A model generated the notes under the pieces. That model was given only the letters and a program-made list of their open reading frames with translations, did not search any database and was not told the origin of the DNA. A DNA stretch of 55,128 nt. Source: JAPLKX01 sp035530195 (lineage in GTDB: Bacteria; Hydrogenedentota; Hydrogenedentia; Hydrogenedentales; SLHB01). Made by a program: the position numbers and the translations under genes. Every line of letters starts with the position of its first letter. The first letter of the stretch is position 1. Of this stretch, positions 1-10,728 are shown piece by piece. The stretch covers positions 1 through 55,128 of the forward strand of contig DATKVG010000084.1 in assembly GCA_035530195.1 (NCBI GenBank), written 5' to 3'.

Positions 1-242
1 TTTCGATGCGGTGGCGCGCTTGGGACGGGCGTGCGTCTGTGCAGTGGGTGGAGCGGTACGGAGTGATAGGAGAGAGAGGGTGATCTGTCTTTGTAAGAAG
101 AGAGGTCTGAACCGCCGCCGTGCCTGCACCATGGGCTTTAGATTGGCCATTCGGGTTGGGGAAGATCTAGACCTGGAACGCTTCTCAATCTATAATCACT
201 AAGGTAAGGGGCGTTTTGTTTTTTTTGTGGAGGTAGAGAAAC
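1..242. other. Upstream region, no gene supported
   Basis: No convincing coding sequence is seen here; a 63-codon open frame at 11-202 has no ribosome site and no recognisable product. The stretch holds the promoter of the giant gene at 168-196, a T-rich run at about 216-227 and the Shine-Dalgarno sequence GGAGG at 229-233. Confidence 0.6.
168..196 (+). promoter_or_regulatory. Sigma-70-like promoter for the giant surface protein
   Basis: TAGACC at 168-173 (four of six -35 positions) is followed after 17 bases by a perfect TATAAT at 191-196. It lies about 47 bases before the GTG start at 243. Seen by eye; the start of transcription is inferred. Confidence 0.6.
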
Positions 243-3200
243 GTGACAATCAAGCGTGGCGCGTTGTTGGGGATGGGACTTGCGGCGCTGGTTACGTTGG
301 GGGCGGCCGTTGTTTACGCGGGTTTGGAAGTTCCCGCGGCCCAAGGTGCGCCTATCATAGGTGCGCCTGCCGAACCATCCGTTCCGGCCGCAGTTACTCC
401 GATAGCGGAAACCGCCGCTCCCCGGATTGATCTGTCGGCTGAGGATCGGTTTGAGTTGGCGGCGTTGGACAGCAGCGCGGTTTCGGTCGTGGCGGATGCG
501 GCCGTCAGCGCGGCGCTTGATCCGATCAAGGCGAGTATCAATATCTATGCCAACCCGCAGTATGGGGAGGCGCCGTTGACGGTGAGGTTTGAGGACATTA
601 CAGTGCCTTCGGACGAAGAGGGTCCGATAGTCTGCTGGAACTGGACGTTTGACGTATTCGATTCGGATCTTGACAACGATTTCGAGTATGGAGGCGGGTG
701 CGGCGACCAATACAGGGTCGTTACGCATACCTACGATCTGCCGGGGACCTACACGGTCGAGCTGACCATCAGGATGCGCAACCCGTTGCCGGACGGCAAC
801 GCCCGCTACGAGACCCGCACGTATCTGAACCTGATTACGGCGGTGGGCCAGCAGGAGCAGCCGCCGACCGCGAGTTTCTCGGCCTCAGACGGGATCGTGG
901 ATGGCAATTCGTTGATAGCGTTGAACGACTGGTCGCCGCTGATGTTTTTCACGATGACGTACGGGGCGGATTCGCCGGCACCGCGTGTTTTGAAGTACCT
1001 GACGTATTATATCACCTGCGATCGAGGTCCCGACCATCCCTGGATCGAATGCAATTGCCCAAGGGTCGAGGAGTTGCTCGAATTTGCGCTTTGGATCGAC
1101 AACGGCGACGACGGGCCGGACGGCGTGTTCGAGCCGATCCGCGGGGGCGGTCGCTATGACGAGCTGCTGACGACCTGGGACAACTATGGGTATCCGTACG
1201 CGGAAAACACGGTTACCAGCACCCCGTATTACGAGCTGAATTTTGTGGACGACATTCACGACCGGTTTCCCGGCGACTATACGTCAAATCGCTGTTGGCG
1301 TGACCGGGCGATATCGGTTCCCGACCAGACGTGGGGTTACATCCTGACGGTCCGGACGTCTTCGGTTTGGCGGAGCGGCACGGTGATGGGTTTCGTGCTT
1401 TCGTACCCGACGGAGATGTGGTATTACAACCCGGACTGTATCCCGCTCGGGCGGATAGAGCAGGACAGTTATTCGCCGGAGAACTTTTCTGACATTGATC
1501 GGGACATTGGTTATTCGTCGGTGTTTGGCGTATTCGATATTTCAGGCGCCCAAGAAGGCGACTACTCGTGGCTCGGTTGGGACAACAACACGTGGAACTG
1601 GCCGATGGCCCTGTATACGCCTGCGCCCGATCACGTACGGCCGGTGTGGGACAAACTCGATGGCGTGATAGAAAGCGGTATTGGCGAGTGGCTGGACCTG
1701 CGCCGGGTGTCGTCTTTGGAGACGTGGGTGCCCGTGATCGGGATCAATTTGCACGGCGTAGCGACGTATGACCTCTACGGGACTGAAGGGATGCAGCCGG
1801 GGGAACTCAACGTAATCTGCACGGACATCGGCGCCGACCCGTACGGGTTTAGAGGCAACGGTGGATTCCACGCGCAGAACGGCCTGGAAGTGTTTACCGA
1901 ACAAGGCACCCCGTGGAACGAGCCGGGATTTGGCTGGGACTATGCGTTCAACGGGGTGTGGCTGTATCACGACACGAATAATAATGGCCTTTTTGACGTG
2001 CCGACGCCGATGGCGGGCGGCGGCGTGAGTTTTGTCGACTACCCGATGCGGCCCTACCGGTGGGATTGGTATTGGTACCACGGGATGGAAGACCAGATCG
2101 AGCAAGGCCTTCTCGAGTGGCAGTACGACCCGTTCCCGCCGGGCGGTGGCGACCCGTGGTGGAAAATCAAGGTGGCGTTCGCGGGCGGAAGGCGCCGCGA
2201 TCCCCCGGATACGCCGACGGGTTATGCGGAGGCGATCCCGGACGGTCCGACGGGCTGGGTGGAAGAGAAGTGCGACTATTTTGTGGTGGTTCGAGCGGAT
2301 TCGGGTTACAACGACAGTTCGACGCGGGACCCGGACGGGGTTCCGATATCGCTTGGTGCGGACACGAAGGTGTTTATCGAGCCGCGGCGGATTAATCCGC
2401 TGACCGGCTTCATGGATGGCGGCATCCGCATAACGGGCAGTTCGTTGAACGAGTATTACGGGCCGAGGGAAGACTACGTTCCCTGGCAGGAAGACCCGCG
2501 GCTGGACTACCCGAACGACTATGAGCCGTGGTGGAGCGAGCGCACGCACAACCAGCTCAACACCAAGCCGATCCGGTTTGGTCTCGACGTGCATGACCTT
2601 GTTTTGACGTACGATTCGGACAACGACTTTGCGAAGATGTCCGCGCTGATGCTGGCCGATCCCGGGATCATGTTCTGCGGCGACTACTACGGCAATTTCG
2701 ACATGTGGATGGACCCGTTCGACGTTTTGGGCGGGCATTTCTACTATGGGGACATTGCGGCGGGCACGACCACCACGTGGTGGACGGGTGCTCCCGAGAT
2801 AGGCCGCGACAGTCTCTACAAGTTTCAGTATCCGTTTGAAACGATCCCGTTCGAGAACCCGAACCTGGACAAGATCCGTCTTGATTATTATCCGATAGTT
2901 CCGCCGCAACCGACGCTTCCGGACCGGTCGACGTGGCCATACCGTTTGTTGGTCGCTTCGGGCACGGGCGGTGTGAGGCAATTGGAGTCGGGCACGGGGA
3001 CCTCGCCGGACGACGTGTACGTGTTTGATGTCCCGGGCCAGATCTGGTCTGAAGACTATTATGCAGATCACTGGCTGATCGACCATAAGGGCGGGGCGTT
3101 TTACATCACGGGGAACACGGCGTCGCGCTTACGGCTGTACCAGGGGCATCCGGTACTCGATGGCGACTGGATCATCGCGAAGGAAGCGCTTACGCGGGGC

Positions 3201-6200
3201 CGGTATCCGCATGTAAGCAACTGGCCGGAGGGTCTGGCTCCGGCGGGCCTTCGGGCGGCGCGGCTGCTTAAACAGCACACCGACTCGAATTCAACGTACG
3301 ACGCCATCAATAACACGGGGATCACGAATAGCGTGGCGATGCTGGGGCTAAACATCGCGGGTGCGGACGATCCCTACACGAACCGGCTCCGCACGGTTAT
3401 GTTGCAAAGCGTGACGGTGGCGTTCTGGGGCCCGGGCTTCAACCCGTGGAACGACCTGCTTCCGCTCGATGCCAATGGCACCTTGCCTGCGTCGGGCGTG
3501 CTGCTGTGGGAAAACCGCAACCAGAACGCCGTTTTCGACGGCGACTTGGGCGACGGGATCGTTCCGCTGAAGAACTGCGCCTGGAGCCTTGCGGCCGAGC
3601 CGGTGGACATTGACGGCGACCGGATCGCGGACGACCTGGACGGGGACGGGGAGGTCACCGCTTCGGATAATGCGTGGGTGCTCAAACTCATCCCGAAGAA
3701 CCCGTGGCTGGCGCCATTCAAGGACGCGAACTATGGTGACGATTTGTTCGTTGTGGTGCGTCCGTCGAGGAAGATCGAGCGGTTTGAACAGTTCAGAGCG
3801 ATAGTGGCCTCGCATATGCCGAACCGGCCCACCCCGGCCGAACAGGAAGGGGGCGTTTCGCTGATTCCGACGGCGTATTTTGCCGACGATTCGTTCATCA
3901 AGAACAACCCGGAAGAGAGCGCGGTTCAAGACTTTTACAGCCATGACATGCTCGAGGCGAACATTCCGTGCGACGTGGTGAATCTGACCGCGGCGGGGCA
4001 GTCGATAATGCCTGGCGGCCCGCCGATGGCCGTTTTGGGTATCGATGTTTCGACGAACCGCCCGGCTTCGGTGGCCAGGCACTTCAGCGGCAACGACGGC
4101 ATTGCCACGCCGCCCAACCAGTACACGACGCCGGGCAAAGAGTGGAGCGGCACGGGCGTGGTGGGCGACTATCTGGTCGGCAAATCGGGTACGACGGGCC
4201 AGATCGAAACCTACAAGGTCACGGCGGCCATGGGCAGCACATTGACGCTTCAGGGCGGCGCGCCGGCTAACGGCAAGTATATCGTGGTTCGTGACCCGAG
4301 CTTCCTCGAGCAGGTGGTGGTGGAGGTTTACGACCACGACCTCGAGGGCGATTTCAATTATCAGCAGGATCTTGTGGCCCTGGGGTTTGAAGATCCGGCC
4401 AACAATCTTTACAGCGGCATATCGATCTACCGCGACAACGACTGGGCCGCCGGCAATACGAACGGCGTATTTGACGCGGGTGTTGACATTCCCGTGGCGC
4501 TGGACCAGGTACCGTCAGTGATTGGCCTCCTGGGCGGCCCGACGCCGATCCGGTTTGTGTTTTCCTCGCCCGGGACGGATGACCTGGCGGGCCTGGACCA
4601 GATTCCGGTTGCCCAGCAGCCGCGGCGGCGCCAGTGGGTGCCGGACAGCTTCGGCGTCTCGAACAACGATCCGGATTACGGCCCGGATTTCTTTGTAGTG
4701 GTGCGGACATCCCAGCGGATGGAATTGGGCGACGACTTCCGGATCGCGATTGTGTCGTGGGGGCCGAACACGCCGACCGAACCCGATCCCGACCAGTTCC
4801 CGACCTACATTCCGAACTCGGGCACGGACGTGACGGTGTTTGACATGTTCTCGGAGTTCCCGTGGGGGTCGAGAGGGCTTGGTTTCATCACGCTGTTCAA
4901 GAACAAGCCGCTTTACAACTATTGGACGTACGACCAGGTCCAGCGCAAGCAGGTCCCGCGTGTCGAGCAGGACCACAGCCAGGACGAGAATCCGTACCGG
5001 TACTGGGTTCGCACCGGCGCCAACAAGTTTGGCCAGACCAACATCATCACGTCGTTGGCAGCGCCGGTTACGGATTTCGTGGCGAACTACACGCGTCGGG
5101 CGCCGGGCCAGCCGATCCAGTTCACCAGCCTGTCCACGGGCACGATCACAAATTACTTCTGGGATTTTGGCGATGACCAGACGCAAACCGGGTCCAGTTA
5201 CGATGTGGTCACCCACTCGTATTCGGGGCCGGGATTCTATACGGTGGCCCTAAGCGTGACGGATAATCAGAACGCCACGCGGACCGCGATCAAGCAAGAC
5301 TACATTCAAATTGTCGAACTCCCGTATGCGGATTTCGTGGGATCACCCACCGACGCCGTCATGACGCCGGATAACTTCGGCATTTTTGGGGTATCAGTCA
5401 ACTTCACGGATCTTTCGGTGGGAGGCGCGTCGAACCCGCCGGTAGGCTTTGGGTGGGACTTTGGCGATGGCGGTTCGAGCACGGAGCAGAACCCGATTCA
5501 CCGGTACACGGTGGACGGTACGTACTCGGTTCGGCTGACGACGACGTTCCAGAACGACGAGACGGACACCTACACCCGGGAGGATTACATCGTGATCCGG
5601 CCGCCCGACATTGGCGAAGGCGAGGGCGAAGGGGAGGAGGGCGAAGGGGAAGGCGAAACGCCTGAAGTGCCCACCACGTCGATCACGATCGAAGACGGGA
5701 TCAAAGGCAACGACACGCACGCGCTGCTGCCGTTGATGGACTGGATGCCGCTGTTCACGATCAAGATGACGTGGGACAGCGAAGACGCGCCGGCGCCGCG
5801 CATACTCGAGTCGCTGACGTACACGATCCGCGAGGATCCGCGCGACGTCGACGACCTTGGCTACGATAGCACCGCCGGCCCGGATGTTTCGGACATCCTG
5901 GAGTTTGCCCTGTTTGAGGAATACGGGGACGAGGACGAGATCGACGGGGTCCTGGACTGGAGAGACTACCCGATCTACTACTGGGACAACACGGGCTATC
6001 CGCTGGGCGAGTTGGTCAACTATACGCAGGGCAACCTTGTGTACGAGCTGGACTTCGTCGGAAACGGCACGCTGGAGCAACCGCAGTTCCCGGTTCGTGA
6101 AGGCTCGGTGGATCCTTGGCAGTCGTATATTGTAGCGGTTCGGACGTCTGCGACGTGGCGATCGAGCCTGACGCTGTCTTATACGGTTGATTTTGCACGG

Positions 6201-9200
6201 ATGTACCCGTTCCCCGTCAACGACGACGGGGAACCGGTCGACAGCTATTCGCCGAACTTCTATGATGACGAGACGCTGGACGAGGAGGTTGGGTACTCGT
6301 CAAGTTTCACTGTTTGGGACATCACGAACGGTCCGCTGCCGGGCGAACTGGTGAATTATGTGAATTCGTGGACCTGGCCGATGGTGCTCGACACGCCGAT
6401 GGCGGAGCACAGCCGTCCACGGTGGGACGCGCCGGGCCAGATGTTCAACTTTATGACGGGCGAGTGGGCGCAGATGCGTACGCTGTTCCCGCTCGAACAA
6501 TGGATCCCGATGGTAGGCATTAACATTCATTCGGCCGGCATTCATACCTTGGCCGACTCGACGCACGGGCGTTGGACGCTGGACGATGTCCCATACACGG
6601 TTCTTGAGGAAGTCAACGTTGTCGTCACGGACGTGGGCGGCGATCCGCTGGGTGAACCGGGCAACGGCGGGCTTTACGCGCCCGAGGCGTTTGAACCGAT
6701 GGTGGGCTGGGTCGACTTGGTGATTGTGGATGAGGCGATAGGCAAGGATCATGCGTTCAACGGCGTATCCGTGTGGCACGATACCAACAATAACGGCATT
6801 TTTGACGCGCCTACGCCAATGGCAGGTGGCGGCGCACAGTTGACTGACCTGCCGATGTGGCCTGGGTATGAGTATGTATTCAGCTCGGAGACAGGCTACT
6901 TCCTGGACGTGCCCACATGGGAGTACGTCCCGTTCCCGCCGGGCGGCGGCGATCCGTGGTGGAAGATTAAGGTGACGTTGTTGGGCTGGAACCGGTCCGC
7001 AGTAGATGTGGAAGGCGCGCTCGAAAAGACGCCGGACGGGGCTGGGCAAAACCAGTACAAACCGGACTATTTTGTGGTGGTCCGTGCGGACAGCGGGTTT
7101 GAAGACATCAGCCTCTCGCCGCCGGACGGCGTGGGCATGACGATGGGCGCTGATTTCCGGGTGTTCATCGAGCCGCGCCGGTACAACGCGGTAGGAGGCC
7201 ACTGGGACGGTGGCATTTACGCGGACAGCCAGATTCCGGCGCTCGGCAGTGAATACTACGGGACGTGGCAAGACGACTCGAGGTGGGGATTTGACGAGCC
7301 GTGGTGGCCACAGCGCACGCAAATCGCCGAGAACACCAAGACGGTCCGGGCGAATATTGACATTCACGATCTGGTGACGACGTACCAGAGCAACAACCGG
7401 TACGCCAAACAGATTTTTATGCACTATGGTGGCGGGGGTTGGTTCTACATAGACGTGGATCCGTACGACGACGTGGAGCTGCCGTCGACGTCGTATGCAT
7501 TCCTGGGCGGTTACCCCACGTGGTTTGAATCGTGGATGGATCCGTTTGGGCTGCGGCAGAGCCAGTTCTATAACCAGCACAGCGTGGGCGTGATTGACTG
7601 GACCGTGTGGCTTCACGTGACGCTTCAGGACGATTACGGCATCTACGTGGACGACGAGACCGGAAACACGCACTTCCCGTACGAGTCGGCGCCTTTCTTC
7701 AACCCGATGTTCGATTCGCTGCCACACGGGCCTCGTTCGCCGTTGTTCGCGACGCCGCCCAACCAGCCGTCGCTTCCGTCGTACTACACGTGGCCGGCGA
7801 CGATCACGCCGGGCCAGTATCCGCGCGCGAGCGACTGGGCGTACGCGGATCGGCAGTCGCGACTGCTCAAACAGCACGTGGACATCTTCAGCGGGCCGAC
7901 GCCGATGTTGGGGTTCAACCTGGTTGGCGCGGACGATCCGATTACGAACCGGGCGAATGCCGTCAAGCTCGACCAGATCACGGTGGCGTTCTGGGGTCCG
8001 CGGTTCGACCCGTCGAAATTGATGCCGCTCGATCCGGACGGGCTCGACCCGCAATCGGGTGTTATGCTGTATCAGGACATCAACAACGACGGGGCCTTCC
8101 TTTGGACGGACATCACGGGCGCGGTCACGTACTTCGCCAGCGATACGGCGCTTGCGCTGGACGGGCTCGAATGGGGGGGCGCACCGGAACCCATCGATCT
8201 GGATGGCGACGGAATCGCCGACGATATGAACGGCGACGACCGCGTTGACACCACGGACTACGCGTGGGTGCTGACACTGAGGCCCAAACAGGGTTGGCAG
8301 TTGCCGACCCGCGACGTAGCCAGCATGTTCAATTGGCTGGAGGATCAAGAGAAGTCCGGCGGGGAAAAGAGCGGCGCGGCGAGGGCAGAATTCAAGCCGG
8401 CGCTGCTGAGCTTGGACGAAATGGCCCAGAAGGCCGCGCCGACGAAGGCGTTTACAGAGGACAATTCGGGTGACGATCTGTTCCTGGTAGTCCGGACGTC
8501 GGATCAACTTGCGGCGCTCGAAGGGTTCCGTGCGGTAGTCCCGGCGACGCTTCCCTCGAGGACTACGAACAAAGTGGGCGGCGTCCAATTGCTGCCGAAG
8601 CAGCCGACCTCGCCGTCGGCGTTGGTCAAATTCAACCCGGAAGAAGGTCCGGTGCAGGACTTCTTCGGCCATGACATGCTCGAGGCAAACGTGCCTGTGA
8701 AGGTTGTAGATCTGACGGCCCGGCCGCAGACGATTGCGCGCGGCGGGTCGGTAGTCCCGATCCTGGGTCTCGACGTGTCGACCAACCGGCCCGACACGAC
8801 GAAGGATGCCGGCGCAAGCGCGACAACCGGCCCCAACTCGTTGAGCGTGGCGGCGGCCGACTGGCAACCGGGCGAATTCGTCAACTGCTGGCTGATCGAC
8901 GAGAAATACGAGGCGTATCTGATTATGGGCAACACCCGTAATCAGTTGACGCTGCTGAGCGGGACGCCGCGAGGCGGTCCGTGGAGGGTTGTCAAAGACC
9001 CGACGTTCCTCGAACAAGTGGTTGTCGAGTTCTATGGAGAGGTGGCGGCGGAAGGGGAAGGGGAAGGGGAAGGATCGCCGTTGCCGGTATCGCGGTTCAA
9101 CCTGTCGCAGCATCTTCTGCCGCTGGACCGGGACCCGAAAGTGAGCGGGGTTGCATTGTTCCGCGACAATGACAATGACCCGCGCAACAGAAACGGGAGT

Positions 9201-10661
9201 TTCGATCCGGACGTGGACGTCCCGGTGCTGCTCGATGCGCCGCCACTGCTTATCGGACAACCGGGCGAACCCGACACGCAGGTGAAGTTCATTTTCTCGT
9301 CGCCGGGCACGGACGATTGGCCGATCCCGATGGCGGAGCAGTCGCGGCGTCGCCAGTGGGTTCCGGACAGTTTCGGTATCCGCATCGACGACGGCAACCA
9401 GGGTCCGGATTTCTTCCTGGTTGTACGGGCCTCGACGCGGATGCCTAAAGACACCACGTTTACGGCGGCCATAGTGGGGTGGGGCCCGAATACGCCGACC
9501 GAACCCGACCCGGACACGTTTATCCTGCCCGAAAGCCCCGGTACGGCCAACGACCATTTCGATCTGTTCAACGAGTTCCCGTGGGGCTCGAGGGCGCTGG
9601 GCTTTGTGACGCTGTTCAAAGACGCCCCGGCCTATTACTACATGGACGGGGCCAAAGCCAGGCGCGACTTCGACACCAGCGCCGGGTTCGTCAGGACGGG
9701 CAGTAGCATAAGGAAGAAAACCGGCGTCATCACCGCCAAAGACAGCCTGATCGGGCCGTATTCGGTCGTGGTGGATTCGGCGTCGCAGACGCAATTGCCG
9801 GCGACGGTCCTGGCGCAGGAAGGGTTCAGCTTCGTCATCACCGGCCAGGGCTTCGGTTCTTCGGCGATAGTGGCATTGACAGGCTATGACGTCACCGTCA
9901 CCCAGTGCACGGACACCGCCATCAACTGCACGATCCGCAACACATCGGACGGCGCGTCGCCTGCGATGCCGGTGGTGTTGATTGTGCGCAATCCCGGCTC
10001 CAACGAGGAGTGCAGCCGGGACGACCTGTTTACGCTGACAGGCGTTGCTCCCGGAACGGCGCCGACGATAGCGAGCGTCACGCCGTCAAGCGGGACGCAG
10101 AATGACTTCCCGATCAGGATTAATGGCGCGAATTTCAGCCAGCGAGAGAACCTCGAAGTCTTGCTCGGACGAACGACGATGCCGGTCCAGTCGGTTTCGG
10201 CGGACGGGAAATCGGTGGTGGTGTCGTTCCCGTTTGCGGGGTTGCCGCAGTCCGGCCCGCTTGATGTGATTGTGAGAAACCTCCAGCCGAATTCGACCAA
10301 GTCGGTGGAAGCCGTACTGGTGAACGGTTTCACGTACGTCAATCAGCCGGTTCGCCCGTGTTTCATAGCGACGGCGGCGTACGGTTCACCGTTTGCGCGT
10401 CACTTGCCGGCGTTCCGGGGTTTCCGCGACCACGTGTTGCTGAAGACGTCGGCGGGCGCGGCTTTTGTATCATTCTATTATGGCCACAGCCCGTCGGTGG
10501 CGGAGGTGGTGGCGAGCCATCCGGCGTTGGCGGCGGTTGTGCGGTTGGTGCTGACGCCGGTGGCATGGGTGTTGGAGAACCCGGCGGTCTTTTTGACGGC
10601 GGTCATTATGCTGGCGGTCTTGGCGGCGGTGCGGCGGCGTAAATGCGTAACGCGTGCGTAA
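243..10661 (+). CDS. Giant exported PKD/IPT protein with duplicated module and CFI-box C-terminal anchor
   Basis: 3472 residues. GTG start chosen because GGAGG lies nine bases upstream and the first 26 residues form a signal peptide ending VVYA. A PKD-like domain (about 105-190) precedes module A (about 211-1603). Two more PKD domains follow (about 1608-1693 and 1694-1789, with WDFGD motifs and HSY/HRY turns). An acidic EGEGEGEEGEGE linker leads to module B (about 1811-3163), a diverged copy of A. Both modules carry DTNNNG(L/I)FD, PFPPGGGDPWWKIKV, RRRQWVPDSFG and WGPNTPTEPDPD, plus EF-hand/dockerin-like DGDGI/DLDGDG stretches that probably bind calcium. IPT-like repeats (about 3170-3365) precede CFIATAAYGS at 3373, a membrane helix and an RRRK tail, which is the CFI-box C-terminal arrangement. 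The module family is not one I recognise. Cell-surface location and a structural or adhesive role are inferred. Confidence 0.9.
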   Translation: MTIKRGALLGMGLAALVTLGAAVVYAGLEVPAAQGAPIIGAPAEPSVPAAVTPIAETAAPRIDLSAEDRFELAALDSSAVSVVADAAVSAALDPIKASINIYANPQYGEAPLTVRFEDITVPSDEEGPIVCWNWTFDVFDSDLDNDFEYGGGCGDQYRVVTHTYDLPGTYTVELTIRMRNPLPDGNARYETRTYLNLITAVGQQEQPPTASFSASDGIVDGNSLIALNDWSPLMFFTMTYGADSPAPRVLKYLTYYITCDRGPDHPWIECNCPRVEELLEFALWIDNGDDGPDGVFEPIRGGGRYDELLTTWDNYGYPYAENTVTSTPYYELNFVDDIHDRFPGDYTSNRCWRDRAISVPDQTWGYILTVRTSSVWRSGTVMGFVLSYPTEMWYYNPDCIPLGRIEQDSYSPENFSDIDRDIGYSSVFGVFDISGAQEGDYSWLGWDNNTWNWPMALYTPAPDHVRPVWDKLDGVIESGIGEWLDLRRVSSLETWVPVIGINLHGVATYDLYGTEGMQPGELNVICTDIGADPYGFRGNGGFHAQNGLEVFTEQGTPWNEPGFGWDYAFNGVWLYHDTNNNGLFDVPTPMAGGGVSFVDYPMRPYRWDWYWYHGMEDQIEQGLLEWQYDPFPPGGGDPWWKIKVAFAGGRRRDPPDTPTGYAEAIPDGPTGWVEEKCDYFVVVRADSGYNDSSTRDPDGVPISLGADTKVFIEPRRINPLTGFMDGGIRITGSSLNEYYGPREDYVPWQEDPRLDYPNDYEPWWSERTHNQLNTKPIRFGLDVHDLVLTYDSDNDFAKMSALMLADPGIMFCGDYYGNFDMWMDPFDVLGGHFYYGDIAAGTTTTWWTGAPEIGRDSLYKFQYPFETIPFENPNLDKIRLDYYPIVPPQPTLPDRSTWPYRLLVASGTGGVRQLESGTGTSPDDVYVFDVPGQIWSEDYYADHWLIDHKGGAFYITGNTASRLRLYQGHPVLDGDWIIAKEALTRGRYPHVSNWPEGLAPAGLRAARLLKQHTDSNSTYDAINNTGITNSVAMLGLNIAGADDPYTNRLRTVMLQSVTVAFWGPGFNPWNDLLPLDANGTLPASGVLLWENRNQNAVFDGDLGDGIVPLKNCAWSLAAEPVDIDGDRIADDLDGDGEVTASDNAWVLKLIPKNPWLAPFKDANYGDDLFVVVRPSRKIERFEQFRAIVASHMPNRPTPAEQEGGVSLIPTAYFADDSFIKNNPEESAVQDFYSHDMLEANIPCDVVNLTAAGQSIMPGGPPMAVLGIDVSTNRPASVARHFSGNDGIATPPNQYTTPGKEWSGTGVVGDYLVGKSGTTGQIETYKVTAAMGSTLTLQGGAPANGKYIVVRDPSFLEQVVVEVYDHDLEGDFNYQQDLVALGFEDPANNLYSGISIYRDNDWAAGNTNGVFDAGVDIPVALDQVPSVIGLLGGPTPIRFVFSSPGTDDLAGLDQIPVAQQPRRRQWVPDSFGVSNNDPDYGPDFFVVVRTSQRMELGDDFRIAIVSWGPNTPTEPDPDQFPTYIPNSGTDVTVFDMFSEFPWGSRGLGFITLFKNKPLYNYWTYDQVQRKQVPRVEQDHSQDENPYRYWVRTGANKFGQTNIITSLAAPVTDFVANYTRRAPGQPIQFTSLSTGTITNYFWDFGDDQTQTGSSYDVVTHSYSGPGFYTVALSVTDNQNATRTAIKQDYIQIVELPYADFVGSPTDAVMTPDNFGIFGVSVNFTDLSVGGASNPPVGFGWDFGDGGSSTEQNPIHRYTVDGTYSVRLTTTFQNDETDTYTREDYIVIRPPDIGEGEGEGEEGEGEGETPEVPTTSITIEDGIKGNDTHALLPLMDWMPLFTIKMTWDSEDAPAPRILESLTYTIREDPRDVDDLGYDSTAGPDVSDILEFALFEEYGDEDEIDGVLDWRDYPIYYWDNTGYPLGELVNYTQGNLVYELDFVGNGTLEQPQFPVREGSVDPWQSYIVAVRTSATWRSSLTLSYTVDFARMYPFPVNDDGEPVDSYSPNFYDDETLDEEVGYSSSFTVWDITNGPLPGELVNYVNSWTWPMVLDTPMAEHSRPRWDAPGQMFNFMTGEWAQMRTLFPLEQWIPMVGINIHSAGIHTLADSTHGRWTLDDVPYTVLEEVNVVVTDVGGDPLGEPGNGGLYAPEAFEPMVGWVDLVIVDEAIGKDHAFNGVSVWHDTNNNGIFDAPTPMAGGGAQLTDLPMWPGYEYVFSSETGYFLDVPTWEYVPFPPGGGDPWWKIKVTLLGWNRSAVDVEGALEKTPDGAGQNQYKPDYFVVVRADSGFEDISLSPPDGVGMTMGADFRVFIEPRRYNAVGGHWDGGIYADSQIPALGSEYYGTWQDDSRWGFDEPWWPQRTQIAENTKTVRANIDIHDLVTTYQSNNRYAKQIFMHYGGGGWFYIDVDPYDDVELPSTSYAFLGGYPTWFESWMDPFGLRQSQFYNQHSVGVIDWTVWLHVTLQDDYGIYVDDETGNTHFPYESAPFFNPMFDSLPHGPRSPLFATPPNQPSLPSYYTWPATITPGQYPRASDWAYADRQSRLLKQHVDIFSGPTPMLGFNLVGADDPITNRANAVKLDQITVAFWGPRFDPSKLMPLDPDGLDPQSGVMLYQDINNDGAFLWTDITGAVTYFASDTALALDGLEWGGAPEPIDLDGDGIADDMNGDDRVDTTDYAWVLTLRPKQGWQLPTRDVASMFNWLEDQEKSGGEKSGAARAEFKPALLSLDEMAQKAAPTKAFTEDNSGDDLFLVVRTSDQLAALEGFRAVVPATLPSRTTNKVGGVQLLPKQPTSPSALVKFNPEEGPVQDFFGHDMLEANVPVKVVDLTARPQTIARGGSVVPILGLDVSTNRPDTTKDAGASATTGPNSLSVAAADWQPGEFVNCWLIDEKYEAYLIMGNTRNQLTLLSGTPRGGPWRVVKDPTFLEQVVVEFYGEVAAEGEGEGEGSPLPVSRFNLSQHLLPLDRDPKVSGVALFRDNDNDPRNRNGSFDPDVDVPVLLDAPPLLIGQPGEPDTQVKFIFSSPGTDDWPIPMAEQSRRRQWVPDSFGIRIDDGNQGPDFFLVVRASTRMPKDTTFTAAIVGWGPNTPTEPDPDTFILPESPGTANDHFDLFNEFPWGSRALGFVTLFKDAPAYYYMDGAKARRDFDTSAGFVRTGSSIRKKTGVITAKDSLIGPYSVVVDSASQTQLPATVLAQEGFSFVITGQGFGSSAIVALTGYDVTVTQCTDTAINCTIRNTSDGASPAMPVVLIVRNPGSNEECSRDDLFTLTGVAPGTAPTIASVTPSSGTQNDFPIRINGANFSQRENLEVLLGRTTMPVQSVSADGKSVVVSFPFAGLPQSGPLDVIVRNLQPNSTKSVEAVLVNGFTYVNQPVRPCFIATAAYGSPFARHLPAFRGFRDHVLLKTSAGAAFVSFYYGHSPSVAEVVASHPALAAVVRLVLTPVAWVLENPAVFLTAVIMLAVLAAVRRRKCVTRA

Positions 10662-10668
10662 GCACGCG
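10651..10668 (+). repeat. Perfect 7-bp hairpin over the stop codon of the giant gene
   Basis: CGCGTGC, loop GTAA, then GCACGCG; the TAA stop lies in the loop and right-arm boundary. No U-run follows, so it is not an obvious intrinsic terminator. It could stabilise the mRNA end. Confidence 0.45.
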
Positions 10669-10728
10669 CGTATTCGAAGCGGCGCTTTAATAAGGTAAAA
10701 GGGGCGCCCGGCGAGAAAGGAGCATGGG

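Noticed and set aside
6300..9794. Very long minus-strand open frame (1164 codons), and others such as 39713-42409 and 1542-3086
   Set aside because: These are antisense shadows of GC-rich plus-strand genes. Their translations are Arg/His/Val-rich, have no recognisable motifs and no ribosome sites.
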